Below are positions 60,161 to 64,000 of a DNA stretch of 64,000 nucleotides, in pieces. The stretch is from NCBI GenBank assembly GCA_037783415.1, contig JAZGTN010000171.1, positions 682,001-746,000 on the forward strand, in the 5' to 3' direction. Source of the DNA: Leptasterias polaris (taxonomy: Eukaryota > Echinodermata > Asteroidea > Forcipulatida > Asteriidae). The position numbers and the translations under genes were made by a program. The stretch's first letter is position 1. Each line of letters opens with the position of its first letter. A model generated the notes under the pieces. The model saw only the letters and a list, made by a program, of their open reading frames with translations. It searched no databases and was not told the origin of the DNA.

Positions 60161-61151
60161 TCTATGAGCAGGGGGGGGGCGGAAGGGGTAGCGCCACCAG
60201 CACGCCACCTACGTGGAAAATAATCTCATTCGACCCTCACGACGTGGACTGGTCGAAGCTCCCCTACACAAAACCATTGTACAAACTGATGGCGAGGTAC
60301 ATGTACTGTACACGTATGTACAATGTGTGTGTATGTACATGTACAGTGTACACTATTTGAATTACGGTTGCTCTCCCCTGCGTGCCGTTGGGACTGCCTA
60401 GACGAGTCCATTTTATCAGAGGGCATTATTATCTTCAAATGTTGTAAATTCACAAAATCTTTACACTAGAAAACATTTGTAAAATGTTTTTTTGGCCGTT
60501 GCCACTTGCTTCAGTAATTTAATAATTTAATAAACAACATATATTTAATGTAAACAACATGTATTACATGTACATATCTGTTTAAGATGTGTATGCTGCC
60601 TCAGAATTAACATTACCTGCGGCAAATGTTCCTGTCCGTCAACAGAGATTGTTTGCAAGATGGGCAGGAACCATTTTCTCAAAACCTTCTAAAAATCGTC
60701 AAATATCTAGAGGATGTACAGAGGGATTTTGTTTAAACTTTCAGGAATGAAAGATCTATCCTTAAATATTACGTTCAGCGAAAAAAATCAGAGGATGAGC
60801 GATACAATTTGTTCACATTATGTCGATATTTGCAGCCACTTTAGGGGAGACGTTTTGTAATGAAATTCCCACCTGGACCCATTCATACACGTTAGCCGCT
60901 GCAATAAACCAACGGAAAATTTTGGGTAATATTTTTATGCATTTTATTTTAAACTAAGCACCTCAACAATTGAAAATGCTCTTACGATATACACTGTTAT
61001 GTTTTTGGTGCTGTTAAAGAGAGAATATTAACGGTATACATGGATTTCTTGTTGTTTTTTAATGGTCATTACCTCTTTTCAAAATGGATTGTACCCAAAC
61101 TGCGATCGCAAATGATTGCGCAAGACCCTTTCCGCCCCCCCTGTCTATGAG
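60161..61151. mobile_element. hAT-like non-autonomous element with perfect 8 bp target duplication
   Basis: TCTATGAG occurs at 60161-60168 and 61144-61151. Between them the element begins CAGGGGGGGGGCGGAAGGGG and ends CCCTTTCCGCCCCCCCTG, about 975 bp. CAGGGG ends with an 8 bp duplication are diagnostic of hAT from family knowledge. No hAT transposase or dimerisation domain is seen; the 99-codon ORF starting at 60061 merely runs across the left boundary. Confidence 0.92.
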
Positions 61152-61762
61152 TAAACTATCCACTGTTAGTGTTATAAAACCACCCCATACTTAAATTCTG
61201 CCTTGTGATTGGTTTGGAGCGAAAGCACTACATACTATACCCATAGCAACCAATTCACATGTACTACACCCACAGCAACCAGAGTACTACATGTACCATA
61301 GCAACGGCACCTTCTTGGTACCAGACATCCTGTCTATGTTAGTGTACTGTACTGACATGAAAACTGGCTGTTTTAAAACCATGAATCTTATTGTAATCTT
61401 ATTGAATCTTATTGTAATCGTATTGAATCTTATTGAATCTTATTGAATCTTATTGTATTATTATTATTATTAATCCTGTTGTATGTTATTCATTAAGTTT
61501 TCTCATAATCTTCATAAGCTGTGCTTCCTATATGCTGTCATTTGCATAACTTGATTTCTTGTCATCAGGGTTTATAACTTTGACTTCATATTGATTTTAG
61601 TACTTTTTGACTCACATATTATAGTTGGGGTTTCATATAAACAAAAATGCCCAATTTGATAACACTTTTGGTTACATGTAAATGCTGTTGCTAAAGTAGT
61701 GACTGCTATGGAATTACACATTAATAATTATAATATAAGTTTAGCTTTCAGGTATTATTGAG
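61152..61762. other. Non-coding DNA with a short TTATTGAATC microsatellite
   Basis: Degenerate AATCTTATTG units and (ATT)n cover 61383-61475. CCATAGCAACC and reverse CCAAT words at 61205-61310 resemble promoter motifs but no gene follows. Confidence 0.5.
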
Positions 61763-62131
61763 TTAAAGGCACGGGACACGTTTGGTAATTGTCAAAGACC
61801 AGTATTCTCACTTGGTGTATCCCAACATATGCATAAAATAACAAACCTGTGAAAAATTGGGCTCAATTGGTCATCAAAGTTGCAAGAAAATAATGAAAGA
61901 AAAAACACCCTTGTTGCACAAATTTGTGTGCTTTCAGATGCTGAAAAAGTCTTTTTCAGATTCAAATATTTTAGTGAGAAATTACCTCTTTCTCAAAAAC
62001 TACGTTACTTCAGAGGGAGTCGTTTCTCACAATGTTTTATACTATCAACAGCTTTCCGTTGCTTGTTATCAAGTAAGTTTTTATGCTAATATATATTTGG
62101 AGTAATTACCAAACGTGTACAGTGCCTTTAA
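61763..62131 (+). mobile_element. TTAA-type element family A, full copy
   Basis: TTAA (61763-61766) then AGGCACGGGACACGTTTGGT; the right end ACCAAACGTGTACAGTGCCT is followed by TTAA (62128-62131). 361 bp, no transposase. ORFs at 61857 and 61880 are within it and are also seen in the other copy, so they are repeat-borne. TTAA duplications fit piggyBac or Kolobok-type insertion. Confidence 0.88.
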
Positions 62132-62491
62132 AGGGAAGGTGTACGATTTGTAATCACTCTTAAAATTAATGGCAATAAAAACTCATTGGTTAGAAGCCTA
62201 CAACAGCTTTTGATAGTAATGTGGTTATGTAAAAAGGTATCTGTTGTTGTAACAAAAAATTTGAATCTGAGAAGCGTTTCTGTCAGAAACGTTTCTCAGA
62301 TTGTGTATTCCTATTAGGGATTATTCCTCCTTCGTGAACATATTCGCTCCGGTTTTTCGGCGACATCTCAAAAATGCGACCACCTTTAGAAATGTAATTT
62401 TCACAGGTTAGTTTTATTGTATATATCTACATTTATATAGGATTAAAACAAATGAACAGCTCCATAAACCAAAGGTATACTTTGCCTTTAA
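62128..62491 (+). mobile_element. TTAA-type element family B, full copy abutting family A
   Basis: It starts AGGGAAGGTGTACGATTTG right after the TTAA at 62128 and ends GGTATACTTTGCCT followed by TTAA (62488-62491). An internal palindrome GAGAAGCGTTTCTGTCAGAAACGTTTCTC lies near 62269. Confidence 0.85.
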
Positions 62492-64000
62492 TCATGGTGG
62501 ATAGCGTATTATACAAAAGAAAACAAACTGTTAGCATGACTGAAGGAAATTTGGCAGTCAAAGAAGTTAACTATAGATGTTTCTGTGACCGTAATGTTAT
62601 TTATATTTGTTAATTTGTTTTTCATTGGCCATGATGTAGGGTCTTATAGCACCCCATGGAGAAAACCTGCTATTTCTAGCTTGCCTAGGGAACTCCCAAG
62701 GAGCCAATCACAGTATGGTATGCCCAGGGTGCTCACCTAGCAACAGCCAATCAGTATACAGTATCATTGCCACATAAATGTATAGAAGTTTCATTGCCAT
62801 GGAGAAAAATGGCGTGGCACTTGAAGTAGGCTTGAGTTTAGGATAGGTTTGTTAAGGACGTGCAACCCTAGCCTGGTTGAGTACCCCTGTGTAGGTGTTC
62901 ACACAACAAAGCAATACATACAATGTGTTATTTTATCTACAAGTTATGTTAGGATTCAATAAAGAAATTATTTTTAGTTAATGGGTGGTGAAACAAACTG
63001 TCTGTATAAAGTTTGATGGAAGCCAGAGTTGTTAATCATTATTAATCATTATTGTTAGTTAAGTTGGTTATAATATGTCTTATGAAAGATCCCAACTGCA
63101 AAGAGTACTTGTAAGTTGTAAAGGGGTCAATGCTATCTGTTGAATGTTTCATTTGAGAGCTACAAGGAAAATCCTTGTCACTATCAAAGAGGAGTTTGGT
63201 AATACGCTTCCAAGGTGAGACCAGTAAAGTTACTATAGTAACTGTATCACTCATGTGGCTGCTTCAAACCTAAAGTAGAACAGATTGGATTCATGGTGTT
63301 GACAATGCTGTCAGGATTTCTGTATTTCTACTTCGAAAGAACCATAAATTTGACTTAGAACATTGGGTTTGGTAAAGAATTGCATCACATCCTTTGTTTG
63401 AAGAAAGAAGTTTGTAATGTGTAAGGAGATGATGTGATGGTATGCCAAATCAAAGGAGGTAGAGATTCTATCATATCAAGATATCCAATTGGTCTTGAAA
63501 TACCAAGCTTGACCTCAACTCATGGCCTATTTTCACATCCTCATTTGCATAATGACAGCTGCACATGGCAAGAGCATTTCTTAGTCTTTGACATCAGAGA
63601 TGTGACTGTTAGCGCTTGTACTGTAGTGTTTGTGAAAGGTCATGAGTTACCAGGTGCGCATGGGGACCTGTGTAGTCAGTCATGGCCCTATAGGACAAGC
63701 TAGCCAACTCTTCTTGTTGGCCAGCAATGTGTATAATGTGTGTGGGCAAATGGTTGTTTCAATCATTCATTCATCCAGTTCAATGCAGTGGTACCTTGCT
63801 TCTATAAGTTGACAAGTAGATAGATAAGTTATTTTGATGTAAGCATGGGGGATTTTAAAATGTGCGATGTATATGGTGAGCTGTATGCAGTCCTGGCCAA
63901 TGGCAGAGGATAGCCTAATAATAGCAAAGACATGGGTGTCCCTGCCAAGCAATGATCACCGGACCCGATGTACCTACAGGCCAAACAATTAAATCAATGC
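62492..64000. other. Non-coding DNA, no gene recognised
   Basis: An RFX X-box-like CCTAGCAACAG next to CCAATCAG lies at 62737-62754 (see findings). An 89-codon ORF at 63434 has no recognisable domain. No TIR or SINE was identified. Confidence 0.45.

Noticed and set aside
63434..63703. 89-codon ORF near the right edge
   Set aside because: No recognised domain and no promoter or splice context; kept only as non-coding.

Overview
This window is eukaryotic nuclear DNA, AT-rich and very gene-poor, from an animal with spliceosomal introns. The frequent ACATGT/GTACATGTAC words, several tRNA-headed SINEs and a dense set of short TIR elements suggest a marine deuterostome invertebrate. The TTAA-flanked element that starts AGGCAC (best copy at 61767-62127) resembles, as far as I remember, a very abundant echinoderm repeat, so a starfish or other echinoderm is my best guess. 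That is inference; no species-diagnostic gene is present.

Only one protein-coding exon is well supported: 27339-28459 on the + strand. It carries a 5' UTR tail, a start ATG at 27394 and 355 codons of a glutamine-rich, probably nuclear transcription-regulator N-terminus, and it ends at a strong donor (GTAAGT). Its downstream exons were not found. The 35 kb to its right may be a long first coding intron. The 27 kb to its left may hold the promoter, 5' UTR exons and intergenic DNA. A CpG-richer tract at about 25440-26650 is a candidate promoter or first-exon zone.

The rest is repeats. Region 1-2560 is a compound array with CRE-like TGACGTCA sites and strong AGCTGTTCCGAC hairpins. Region 4-10 kb has a CRE-bearing MITE, a tRNA-Leu-like SINE and a 1.2 kb TIR element. 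Region 9.3-11.0 kb has three neighbouring minisatellites (9, 37 and 46 bp units), the 37 bp one with higher-order structure. Region 14-25 kb holds foldback elements, a Harbinger-like element, a nearly perfect 304 bp palindrome set between direct repeats (23.7-24.4 kb) and a long-TIR element. Region 36-40 kb has an element with identical 36 bp TIRs, small MITEs and a TTAA element. Region 43-51 kb has SINEs (one dimeric, with 13 bp target duplications), a second ATAAGGCGC element and a TTAA...CCCTCC element filled with ATGGTTTTGAATGGT words. Region 52-57 kb has a palindromic MITE, a nested repeat, a 1.26 kb TIR element and a 60 bp tandem array. Region 59-62.5 kb has a hAT-like element with a perfect 8 bp target duplication, and two TTAA elements that share one TTAA.

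I found no intact transposase, reverse transcriptase, rRNA gene, functional tRNA gene or CRISPR array. Open reading frames other than the glutamine-rich exon look like chance ORFs or repeat shadows. All structural claims come from reading by eye; boundaries of old repeats are approximate.
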